64,000 bases of DNA from Verrucomicrobiota bacterium (lineage in GTDB: Bacteria > Verrucomicrobiota > Verrucomicrobiia > Opitutales > Opitutaceae). The position numbers and the translations under genes are program-made. Location of the stretch: assembly GCA_016235555.1 (NCBI GenBank), contig JACRKC010000016.1, forward strand, positions 62,001-126,000. Reading direction: 5' to 3'. The notes beneath the pieces were generated by a model. It was not told the DNA's origin and did not search any database. It saw only the letters and a list, made by a program, of their open reading frames with translations. Shown one piece after another: positions 35,257 through 46,200 of this stretch; the first letter of the stretch is position 1, and the number at the start of each line of letters is the position of its first letter.

Positions 35257-35315
35257 TCGAATTTCTGCGCAGAGGCGGCTTGAAGAATGCACCCGATCAG
35301 GCCTAGCTAGCGCTT

Positions 35316-35738
35316 ATGGGCCGGCCGACCAATGCGTTGATCGTGGATGATGAGGTGCATGTGCGCGTGTTTTTGCGCGTGTTGCTAAAGGAGCTTGGCA
35401 TCACCGAGGTCTGGGAGGCGGCCGATGGGGCGGAAGGTTTGGCGATGGCGGGGAAGTTCCGCCCCAGACTTGTGTTGCTGGATGTCAACCTGCCGATGAT
35501 GAATGGCCTCGACGTGCTCAGACACCTGATCGTCGAACTGCCGCATGTGCCGGTGGTCATGGTGACTTCGCAAAGTGCCATGAAGACCGTGATGGAAGCG
35601 GCCAAGCTCGGGGCGGCAGGCTACCTCCTGAAGCACAGTGCGCGTGCGGAGGTGTTGAAACTCTTGCGCGAGATCGTCGACCGAGCGGATCAGAACGAAG
35701 ACGAGGACGGGGATCCCGCGGCATCCGAATCGGGCTAA
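35316..35738 (+). CDS. Stand-alone response regulator (receiver domain)
   Basis: A 140-residue CheY-like receiver. LIVDDEVHVRVFLRVLLKEL (8-27), phospho-acceptor Asp56 in LLDVNLPMMNG, Thr in VMVTSQS and Lys in YLLKHSARAE make a complete active site. There is no output domain, so it must signal by protein contact. It is followed after 30 bp by a paralogue with the same DDEVHVRxFLR motif. No histidine kinase gene is adjacent. Confidence 0.92.
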   Translation: MGRPTNALIVDDEVHVRVFLRVLLKELGITEVWEAADGAEGLAMAGKFRPRLVLLDVNLPMMNGLDVLRHLIVELPHVPVVMVTSQSAMKTVMEAAKLGAAGYLLKHSARAEVLKLLREIVDRADQNEDEDGDPAASESG

Positions 35739-35768
35739 AGTCGCAGGGGGCGGTGCCGATAAGGCACC

Positions 35769-36215
35769 ATGGAACCGGAAACCGGAGATCTGAACGCGGC
35801 TCCATCGGCCGCCTATGCCGGTCGCGAGCGAGTCACGGCGCTCATCATTGACGATGAGGTGCATGTCCGCGCGTTCCTGCGCACGGCTCTGCGGTCACTC
35901 GGCCTCAAGGAAGTCCATGAAGCTCACGACGGCGAGGATGGCGTCGCGAAATTCCGGCAGCTGCAGCCGGCCCTGGTCCTGCTCGATATCAACATGCCTG
36001 TGTTGTCAGGCGAGGCGGCGATCCAGCAAATCATGGAGATCGACCCCGAGGCGGTCATCATCATGATCACGTCCGACGGCCGGCACGAATCCGTGCGCAA
36101 GTTTCTGGATCTCGGGGCCTCGGGCTACGTGCTCAAATACCGCACGGCCGACGGTGTGCGGGCCGCCCTCGACGAGTTGTTGAGCGGTTTTGACGTCGTG
36201 GTCGAAGCCGCCTGA
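35769..36215 (+). CDS. Stand-alone response regulator (receiver domain), paralogue
   Basis: A 148-residue receiver with a 20-residue N-terminal extension. LIIDDEVHVRAFLRTALRSLG, Asp73 in LLDINMPVLSG, MITSDGRH and YVLKYRTAD complete the phosphorylation site. It is clearly a duplicate of the preceding gene, but with a different helix 4-5 surface, so the two may contact different partners. Both are probably on one transcript. Confidence 0.92.
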   Translation: MEPETGDLNAAPSAAYAGRERVTALIIDDEVHVRAFLRTALRSLGLKEVHEAHDGEDGVAKFRQLQPALVLLDINMPVLSGEAAIQQIMEIDPEAVIIMITSDGRHESVRKFLDLGASGYVLKYRTADGVRAALDELLSGFDVVVEAA

Positions 36216-36245
36216 GAAGCATGGCCGCCGGCTCGCGCCCGGGGC

Positions 36246-36899
36246 TCAGCGGAGGGATTTTTCGAGTTCGCGGCGGTAGGAGCGGAGCGCCTCGAGTTCC
36301 TTCTGCAACTCGGCCCGTTCTTCCTTGGTCTTCGCGGCTTTCATGGTCTCCAGCAGGTCGCGCTCCTCTTCCATGATCTTGACGCGCTCACTTGCGACGG
36401 TGGCCCGCTGTGAACTCGACTCGCCGCCGAAAATGGAGAGGGCCTTCGCGACCTTGGGGTGGTTGAGCGCCTTGTCGACCTCCGTGGGCTTGGTGTTGAC
36501 CTTCTCGTGAGCGATTTCGCGCTCCTGCTCGATGATGCGACCGTCGATTTCGTTGATGCGGCTGCGGTTGACCTCGACCTTGGGGAGAATGGTGGCGGGC
36601 TCCTGCTTGGCGGCCGTGGCAGCTTCCTTGGCGGCGGCTTTCGGCGATTTTTTGGCGGCGGTGTCGGTGGATTTCTTCGCGTCGGCGGGCGCCTGGTTGG
36701 CGGCGGGCGCGGCGTTTTTCTCTTCGGTGGAAGTGACGGGGGTGGTCGTGCCGGATGCAGCCTGTTTTTTGGCGTTTTCCTCGAGGATGCGGGCACGGAG
36801 CATGTCACGCGAAGTGATCTTCGTGTCCTTCTCGTCGGCGGCCATGGCGGCGGCCAGGCCGAGGCTGAGCAGCAGAAGTCGAATGGTGCGCGCGTTCAT
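36246..36899 (-). CDS. Secreted Ala/Lys-rich coiled-coil protein
   Basis: A 217-residue protein with signal peptide MNARTIRLLLLSLGLAAAMA. An Ala/Lys/Thr/Pro low-complexity region (about 45-105) joins it to a C-terminal helical coiled coil (RINEIDGRIIEQEREIAHEK, about 112-131; EEERDLLETMKAAKTKEERA, about 175-195). The gene is convergent with the response regulator pair (30 bp gap). The charged helices imply oligomerisation; no enzymatic motif and no known family. Confidence 0.7.
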   Translation of the reverse strand: MNARTIRLLLLSLGLAAAMAADEKDTKITSRDMLRARILEENAKKQAASGTTTPVTSTEEKNAAPAANQAPADAKKSTDTAAKKSPKAAAKEAATAAKQEPATILPKVEVNRSRINEIDGRIIEQEREIAHEKVNTKPTEVDKALNHPKVAKALSIFGGESSSQRATVASERVKIMEEERDLLETMKAAKTKEERAELQKELEALRSYRRELEKSLR

Positions 36900-36940
36900 G
36901 GTGTGGTGCGACGGAAGTAAGCCGGGAGCGCGACGAAGAC

Positions 36941-36971
36941 AAAGAAAAAGGCCGGGCGTGGCGCCCGGCCT
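36941..36971 (-). terminator. Intrinsic terminator of eno
   Basis: Minus-strand stem GGCCGGGCG with CGCCCGGCC followed by TTTTTCTTTG, 32 bp after the enolase stop codon. Confidence 0.88.
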
Positions 36972-37002
36972 GGGAAAACCTGCGGGGTGGCGTCGTAGAG
37001 CG

Positions 37003-38556
<1,554 letters not shown>

Positions 38557-39582
38557 CTAGAATGGCGCGCGCGAGCGGCCCAGATTGCGCCAGAACCGCC
38601 GCCAGGCACTCACGGCTTTGGGACGGGAAAGCTCGGGGATTTGATGCAGGAATCCACGGTCGACGGCGAGTTGGGCGACGGTCATGCCCTCGTAGTTGCG
38701 CGTCAGCACGCGCTCGGCCGTGAGTAATTGCGCCGGAATCTGGTCGAGGTGGCCCTCGTAGGCGGCGGCGTGCAGGGGCGTGTCGCCGTTGTCGTTGCGC
38801 GTGAGCAGCAGGTCGGTGGTGAGTTGCGCGGGCGGAATCTTGCTGAGCTGGCCGGTTTCGGCGGCGGCGTGGATGGCCGTGAAGCCCGTTTTGCTGGAGA
38901 TCACGAGATTGTCGTGGGTCAGCAGCGCGGCGGGTATCTGCTCGAGGTGCCCGGCGATCGCCGCGGCGTGAAAGACGGTGTCGCCGGCGCTGGTGGTTTC
39001 GCGCAGGGCGCCGACCGAGAGCAGCGCGGGCGGGACCTGGTCGAGGTGGCCGTTGAAGGCGGCGACGTGGAGCACGGTTTCGCCGCCGAGGTTTTTCTGG
39101 GCGACGTTTTCGGTCGTAAAAAAGCGGGCCGGAATGCGATCGAGTGTCCCATTTTCCGCGGCTTCGTGGAGCAGCGTGTTGCCGATGTCGGTCTTGCCGA
39201 GGACGACCTCAGTGGTGACGAGTGCGACGGGGATCTGGTTCAGGTGTCCGCCGGCGGCCGCGACGTGAAAGACCGTGTAGCCGGCGTTGCTGCGGACGGC
39301 GAGGTGATCGGCGGTGACGAAGCCGGCCGGAACCTCGTCGAGGTGGCCGCCGAGCGCGGCATGATGCAGCGGGGTGTAGCCGGCGTCATTCTTCCGCAGC
39401 ATGGTGTCGGCGCTGAGCGCACCGGCGGGCAATTCCCGCAGGCGGCCGAGCTTGGCCGCCAAATGGAGCGGCGTGTTGCCAGACGCATTCCGCTCCGTCA
39501 GCCGCTCGACCGTGAGCGCCTCGGGGGGAAGCTGGGCCAGCAATCCGCTGCGCAGCGCCGCATCGAGATCGAATTTGTCCAT
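38557..39582 (-). CDS. Ankyrin-like repeat protein with a distinct 34-residue unit
   Basis: A 341-residue protein made of about eight tandem 34-residue units, e.g. NDAGYTPLHHAALGGHLDEV then PAGFVTADHLAVRS. The first half of each unit matches the ankyrin consensus (GxTPLHxAAxxGHL), but the second half is QIPAxLLTxxxLLxRN instead of the usual KLLLExGADVN. It looks cytoplasmic (no signal peptide). Ankyrin arrays bind protein partners. ATG 39582 is preferred; upstream codons are not repeat units. It is divergent from the third response regulator. Confidence 0.8.
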   Translation of the reverse strand: MDKFDLDAALRSGLLAQLPPEALTVERLTERNASGNTPLHLAAKLGRLRELPAGALSADTMLRKNDAGYTPLHHAALGGHLDEVPAGFVTADHLAVRSNAGYTVFHVAAAGGHLNQIPVALVTTEVVLGKTDIGNTLLHEAAENGTLDRIPARFFTTENVAQKNLGGETVLHVAAFNGHLDQVPPALLSVGALRETTSAGDTVFHAAAIAGHLEQIPAALLTHDNLVISSKTGFTAIHAAAETGQLSKIPPAQLTTDLLLTRNDNGDTPLHAAAYEGHLDQIPAQLLTAERVLTRNYEGMTVAQLAVDRGFLHQIPELSRPKAVSAWRRFWRNLGRSRAPF

Positions 39583-39704
39583 CGGGAGAAGCAGCGAAGT
39601 CGGATGCAAGTCGCGAGGCAAACAAAAGCTGGGCGTAAAACCACCACGGGCGGGCGTAGTGTTTGGATTTGCCAACCCGGCGATGGAAAACAGCATGGGC
39701 GCCA

Positions 39705-40139
39705 ATGAATCCAGCCGCGACTCCCGCCGCGCCCAAGAAAGACGCCGTGTTGCTCGTCGACGACGAGAAGCCGTTGCTTGATGTGTTCACCGCGGCGCTG
39801 TCGCCGCTTTTCGAGGTCACCTGTGCCACGACGGCCCGCGAGGCCGATCTGATTCTGCACAAGAACCGTTTCAAGGTCGTGGTGGCGGATCACCTGATGC
39901 CCGGGGGCAACGGGATGAATTTCCTCACGCGCGCGCGGGAAGAGTATCCGCACATGCAACGCATCCTCGTGACCGGCTACATGAAGCCGGAGATGCTGCT
40001 GCGCAGCGTGAACGAGGCCGCGCTGTTCCGCTATTTGCTGAAGCCCGTCGCGATCGCCGAGTTGATCAAGGTCGTGCAGGACGCGGCCAAGGCGCACGAC
40101 GCGAGCGTGGCCGCGGCGGCGAAAGCCAAGCCGGCGTGA
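39705..40139 (+). CDS. Stand-alone response regulator, RpfG-type receiver
   Basis: A 144-residue receiver with short N- and C-terminal tails (Ala/Lys-rich). AVLLVDDEKPLLDVFTAALS (16-35), Asp62 in VVVADHLMPGGNG, VTGYMKPE and YLLKPVAIAEL are intact. The MPGGNGMNFL and LTGYxxxE-type pattern is characteristic of receivers of HD-GYP and hybrid-kinase systems. It is divergent from the ankyrin-like gene (122 bp), which makes it a third orphan receiver within 5 kb. Confidence 0.9.
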   Translation: MNPAATPAAPKKDAVLLVDDEKPLLDVFTAALSPLFEVTCATTAREADLILHKNRFKVVVADHLMPGGNGMNFLTRAREEYPHMQRILVTGYMKPEMLLRSVNEAALFRYLLKPVAIAELIKVVQDAAKAHDASVAAAAKAKPA

Positions 40140-40227
40140 GAGAGCGTCGGAGAAGGATGTTGGCGTGAGTAGCCAGCGCGGGTGGGTGCGCAGTTTTGGC
40201 GGCTTTTTTGACGCCCATTGACGCCCG

Positions 40228-43200
40228 TCACCGGCCGAGGCGGCGGCGGAGGTAGGGCGCGGTGGGGCTGCGCTTCACGTTCAGCAGGCCCGCCAGCGGG
40301 CCTTGATAGAGCAACTCGCCGCCTTCGGGTCCGCCGACGGGGCCGAGTTCCACGATCCAGTCGGCTTCGGCGAGCAGATCGAGATGATGCTCGATCACGA
40401 CCACGGTGTGCCCCTGGTCGACGAGGGAGTGGAGGACGTGAATCAATTTCTCACAGTCGCTGAGGTGGAGGCCGATGGTCGGTTCTTCCAGTAGGTAGAG
40501 GTTGCGTGGGAGTTCGCCGCGGCTGCGCTCGCGATACGTGGCGAGGCCACGCGAGAGTTCGGTGACGAGTTTGAGGCGCTGCGCCTCGCCGCCGCTGAGC
40601 GTGGGCGAACTCTGGCCGAGCGTGAGGTAGCCGAGGCCGCAATCGCACATGAGTTTGCAGACCTGCGAAAGCTGCGAATGGAAATCGAAGAATGGCGCCG
40701 CTTCCTCGAAGGTGAGTTGCAGGACCTGGCCGATGCTTTTGCCCTTCCACGCGACGTCGTTCAACTCCGGCCCGTAGCGCAGCCCGCGGCAGTCGTCGCA
40801 CGGCAGAAACGTGTCGGGCATGAACGCCATCTCGAGCCGGATGCGCCCCGCGCCCTCGCACGTCGGGCAGCGGCCGCCGGCGGTGTTGAAGGAGAACCGC
40901 GACGCGGTGTAGCCGCGCATCTTCGCCTCGGGCAACGAAGCGAAAAATTGCCGGATGAGATCGAAAATACCGAGGTAGGTCGCGGGCGTGGAGCGGGGCG
41001 TCTTTCCGATGGGGGACTGGTCGACCTCGATGACGGATTTGAAGCTGTTCGCGGAAAACAGTTCGACAAAGGGCGGGGCGGCGGAGTCGAAGTCCGTGGC
41101 TTTCGCGAAGGTGCGGCCGTTGAGTTTTTTCGCCTTTGCCTTGATCGCGTGCGCGACGGCGGGGTGAAGCACGTCGCGGAAGAGCGTGGATTTGCCCGCG
41201 CCGCTCGGGCCGGCGACCATGATGAGCCGGCCGTGCGGGAGGCGGAGATCGAAGTGCTTGAGGTTGCGGAAGCGGACGCCGGTGAGAATGAGTTCGGGGT
41301 GGAGCGCGTTGTTCAGAACGCGCTTGGTCGAACGCGTAGCGAAACGGCTTTCCGTTCCGCCGGAGCCGGAAGCGGCTCCGCTACGAAGCGCGTTGGGGTC
41401 AACGCGCTCCACCTCCCGATAGCTCCCGCGCAGCGGGTGGGCGATGCCCTTGGCGAGGAAGAGGCCGGTGAGCGACTTGGCGCTGCGTTTGATTTCGTCG
41501 GGCGTGCCGTGGGCGAGCAGCTCGCCGCCGTGCACGCCGGCGGCCGGGCCAAGGTCGATGATGCGGTCGGCGCGCTCCATCAACTCCTCGTCGTGCTCGA
41601 CCACCAGGAGCGTGTTGCCCTTCGCGCGGAGGGACTGGAGGGTCTCGATGAGGCGGTCGTTGTCGCGCGCGTGGAGGCCGATGCTGGGCTCGTCGAGCAC
41701 GTAGAGCACGCCGGCGAGATTCGTGCCGAGCTGCGCGGCGAGGCGGATGCGCTGCGCTTCGCCGCCGGACAGGGTCTCGGTCGGCCGGTCGAGCGAGAGA
41801 TAGCCGAGGCCGACGTGGTCGAGAAATTTCAGGCGCTCCTCGATCTGCGGGACGATGTCCTGGGTGATGAGCTTGCCGCGGGCGTCGAGGTCGAGCTGCC
41901 GCAGGTGGGCGAGGAGCTCGGCCGGGGTGGACGCGAGCAAGGCGGGGAGCGAGAGCGCATAGGTGGGCCGCGCACTCCGGGCGCGGCCGGCCGCGCCCGG
42001 CCCACCAAAGTGGAGCTTCACCGCGCGGCCGATGCGGTTGAGGCGCGCGCCGTGGCATTCGGGGCAGGTTTCGCCCGCGTCGGAGATGTCGTCCGCCGAA
42101 TCGACGCCGAACGCGCGCAGGCGCAGCGCGGCGTCGGCTTCCTCGCCCTCGGCAGTTTCGTCGAGTTGGAGCATCCACGGAAACACCCGGCCGTGGCCGC
42201 GGCACGCCGGGCACCAGCCGCGCGGCGAGTTGAAGGAGAAATTCTTCGGATCGAGTTCGGGAAAACTCTCGCCGGTCTCGATGTCGGTGCGCGTGGTCGA
42301 GAACCACGAGAGAATTTCGCCCTGCGGTGTGAGCAAGAAACACGAGCCTTTGCCGAGTTTCAGGGCGGTCGCGAGAGCCTCGGCAGGCTTGGGTAGGGAC
42401 GGCTCTCCGAGCCGTCCGGAGTTTTGGGGTGATTTGGACTTTGAACTTAGGATGCCTCGGAGAGGCGTCCCTACCTTCAGGTCAGCGACGACGACTTCGA
42501 TGTCGTGCTCCTTGTAGCGGTCGAGTTTCTGGAAGGCGTCGACGCGCGTGAGGCGGCCGTCGGCGCGCATGAGGCCGTAGCTTTGGTTCGCGATCCACGT
42601 GGCGATGGGTTGGTGGTGCCCCTTGCGGCCGCGGATGAGCGGGGCGCAGAGGTAGAGGTGCTTCGCCTTTCTGGCCCGGGGCGTGGCGAGGACGCGCGTG
42701 AGGAGAGTTTTCAACTGGCCGACGGAAAGCGGCTGCACCGGCTTGTCGGTGTCGGGGTGGTGTTGCACGCCGAGGCGCGCATAGAGGAGGCGGAGATATT
42801 GGGCGACCTCGGTGATGGTCGCCACAGTGGACTTGCGCGAACCATGCGTGACGCGTTGTTCGATCGCGACGGTGGGCGGGATGCCGGTCAGCCGGTCGAT
42901 CGCGGGGCGGGCGAGCTGCTCGACGAACTGCCGGGCGTAGGGCGACATCGACTCCATGAAGCGCCGCTGGCCCTCGGCGAATACGATGTCGAACGCGAGC
43001 GTGGACTTGCCCGAGCCCGAGACGCCGGTGACGACGTTGAGCTGACGGTGCGGGATCGAGAGCGAGAGGTTTTTGAGGTTGTTTTCGCGTGCGCCGGTGA
43101 TCGTGAGATCGGCGGTCCCGAGCGTGAGGGATGATTGGTAAAGTGCCGCATCCTCCGCCGCCGAGAGCTCCGCGGGTTTGTAACGTAATACGTTACAATC

Positions 43201-46200
43201 ATCGAGGGCGGTGCGGAGGAAAGGGGAGGTGGCGGTGTCGGTGGAGGCGACGCTTTCGGGCGGGCCTTCGGCGACGATGCGGCCGCCGTTGGCGCCGGCG
43301 TCGGGGCCGATTTCGATGAGCCAGTCGGCGGACTTGAGCACGTCGAGGTTGTGCTCGATCACGACGACGCTGTGGCCGCGGTCGACAAGCGCTTGGAGCA
43401 CGCCGAGGAGGCGTTTCACGTCGTGGCGGTGCAGGCCGGTGGTCGGTTCGTCGAGCACAAGCAGGGCGCCGGATGGATCGGTAGGTCGGGGTTTATCCCC
43501 GACATCTGTCGGGCGTAAAGCCCGACCTACATCGTCGGTCGCGAATGCACCGAGATACCGCACGAGTTTCAACCGCTGCGATTCGCCGCCGCTGAGGGTG
43601 TTGAGCGGCTGGCCGAGGGTGAGATAACCCATACCAACGGAATCGAGGGTCGAGAGGCGTTGCTGGATTTCCGGGTGCTCGGCGAAGAGCGACAGTGCGT
43701 CGCTCACGCTGGTCGCGAGCAGATCGGCAACGGAGCGATTCTGCCAGTGGATCGCGAGGACTTCGGGTTTGAAGCGGCGCGTCTCGCAGACGGGGCACGG
43801 CACGAAGACATCGGAGAGAAACTGCATCTCGACCCGCTCGTAGCCGAGGCCCTGGCAGTGGTCGCACCGGCCGTCGCCGCTGTTGAATGAGAAGGACGAC
43901 GGGCTGAAGCCGGCCTCCTGCGCGGCGGGCGTGGCGGCGAAGAGTTCGCGGATGAGTTCCCACGCTTCGGTGTAGAGTGCGGGGTTGGAGCGCGGCGTGC
44001 GGGAGAGCGGCGACTGGTCGACGAGGACGATTTCGGAGAACACGCCCGCAGCGGGCGTGAGTTGAGAGCTGGGAGTTGAGAGTTGAGAGTCGGAGAAGGT
44101 GATCGCCTCGATCGCGGCGGGGTCCTCCGTGAGCTGGTGGCGTTGAGTGAGGAGACCCTGGTAGATGACGTTGTCGAGGAGGGTGGATTTGCCGGAGCCG
44201 GAGACGCCGCTGAGGCAGACGAAGCGCTGGAGCGGGAGGCGGAAGGAGAGGTTTTGCAGATTGTGTTTCGAGGCGTTCCTGAATTCGAGCCAATGGACGG
44301 AAGCGCTGCTGGATTCTTCGCTGCGCTCAGAATGACAAACCACCGGGCGGCGTTGTGAGGGCGTCTCGATCGATTCGCGGCCGGAGAAGTAACGACCGGT
44401 GATGCTGGCGGGCGAGGCGAGCATCGCGGAAACGGGGCCTTGGAAAACGATGTGGCCGCCGCGGCCGCCGGGCTCGGGGCCGACTTCGATGACGTGATCG
44501 GCCGCGCGGATCATCGCTTCGTCGTGCTCGACGACGACGACGGTGTTGCCCGCGTCCGTGAGCGAGCGGATGATCGCGATGAGGCGGTCGATGTCGCGCG
44601 GGTGAAGGCCGACGCTCGGCTCGTCGAGGACGAAGAGCGTGTCGACGAGCGAGGTGCCGAGGCAGGAGGTGAGGTTGACGCGTTCGACCTCGCCGCCGGA
44701 GAGCGTTTTCGACGGGCGGTCGAGCGTGAGGTAACCGAGACCGACCTGCTCGAGGTAACGAAGGCGGGTGACGATCGATTCGTAGGCGAGGGTCGCGCTG
44801 CGGTCCGCGGTGGCGCGCGGAAAAGTGTCATTTAATAGATGACACTTTTCCAGGCGAGCGAGGAGGTCGGAGACGGGGAGTTGATAGAGTTGGGGGAGAG
44901 TCTGCCCCTGCCAATGCCAGCAGAGCGCTTCGGGTTGAAGGCGCTGGCCGGCGCAATCGGGGCAGGGATTGTAGGCGCGGTAGCGCGAGAGGAACACGCG
45001 CACGTGCATCTTGTAGGTGTTCTTCTCAAGCCAGCGGAAGAAGCCCTTCACACCATACCAATACTGCGGCCACGTCTTGCCGTTGGCCTCGCCGTAGCCG
45101 GGCTCGCCGTCGATGATGAACGCCCGCTGCTCAGGCGAGAGCGCGGCGAACGGAACGTCGGTCGGAATTTTCTTCTTTTTGGCGAAGACGCGCAGGTCGT
45201 TGACCGACTCCTGGTAGATTTCGCCCTCCCAGCACTTCAGGGCCCCGTCGTCGATCGAGAGCGACTGGTCCGGGACGGCGAGACGGTAATCGATGTCGAT
45301 GACGCGGCCGAAGCCGCGGCACTTCGGGCAGGCGCCGAGCGGAGAGTTGAAGGAAAAGAGCGCGGGCGACGCGGCGCGGAAGCTGCGGCCGGTCTTCGGC
45401 GAATGGAGACCGCGGGAGAAGTGGCCGAGCTCTTCGAATTTTTGATTTTCGATTTCCGATTTTTGATTTCCAAACAAACGCACCTCGCCCTGGCCGAAGT
45501 GGAGGGCGGTTTCGACGGCTTCGAGGAAACGGGATTTTTGCGACGGTTCGAGCGTGACGCGGTCTTGGGCGACGAAGAGGTGGTCGGTTTTGGCGAGTGG
45601 TTTCGGGGTGGCGGCGAGTTCGTCGAGGCGATGGAGGGAGAGAGTGGAATCGGCTCGCTGGCGCTCGCCGCTACTAACCAGCACGCGCACGTAGGACTGG
45701 CCCTGGAGGTTTTTGATGATCTCGGGCCAGGTGAGATTGGCGGGTTTGGTGACTTTGAACGCGACGATGGCCTGCGCGCCGGGGTGGGCGGCGGCGGATT
45801 TTTCCCAGATGGTCTGCGGGTTGTCGTCTTCGACTTTTTCGCCGGTGGCGGGATCGAAGCACTCGGCGACGTGGCTGAACCAGACTTTGAAGAAATCGGT
45901 CAGCTCCGTCATCGTGCCAACGGTGGAGCGCGAGGTCTTGACCGTGTTGGTCTGCGCGATGGCGATCGACGGGCGGATGTTTTCGATCGAGTCGACCTTG
46001 GGTTTATCGAGGAGGTCGAGGAACTGGCGCGTGTAGGCGGAGAAGGTTTCGACGTAGCGGCGCTGGCCCTCGGCGTGAAGCGTGTCGAAGACGAGCGAGG
46101 ACTTGCCGGCGCCGCTGAGCCCGGTGACGACGACGTAGCGGCCGAGGGGCAGGTCGAGGTCGAAGCCCTTGAGGTTGTTCTGGCGGACGCCGCGCAGGCG

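Larger units (their letters stand above)
34897..35315. other. Non-coding repeat region, 419 bp
   Basis: Contains GC hairpins at 34926-34967, a half hairpin at 35054, the 24-bp motif twice (35130 and 35233) and a two-hairpin GTGGACGAGG element between those copies (35185-35234). No credible gene. It separates rlmI from the two response-regulator genes and must contain the promoter of the latter. Confidence 0.75.

Noticed and set aside
38557-39705. Longer start for the ankyrin-like protein (41 extra residues)
   Set aside because: The added codons overlap the upstream region of the divergent response regulator and are not part of a repeat unit.
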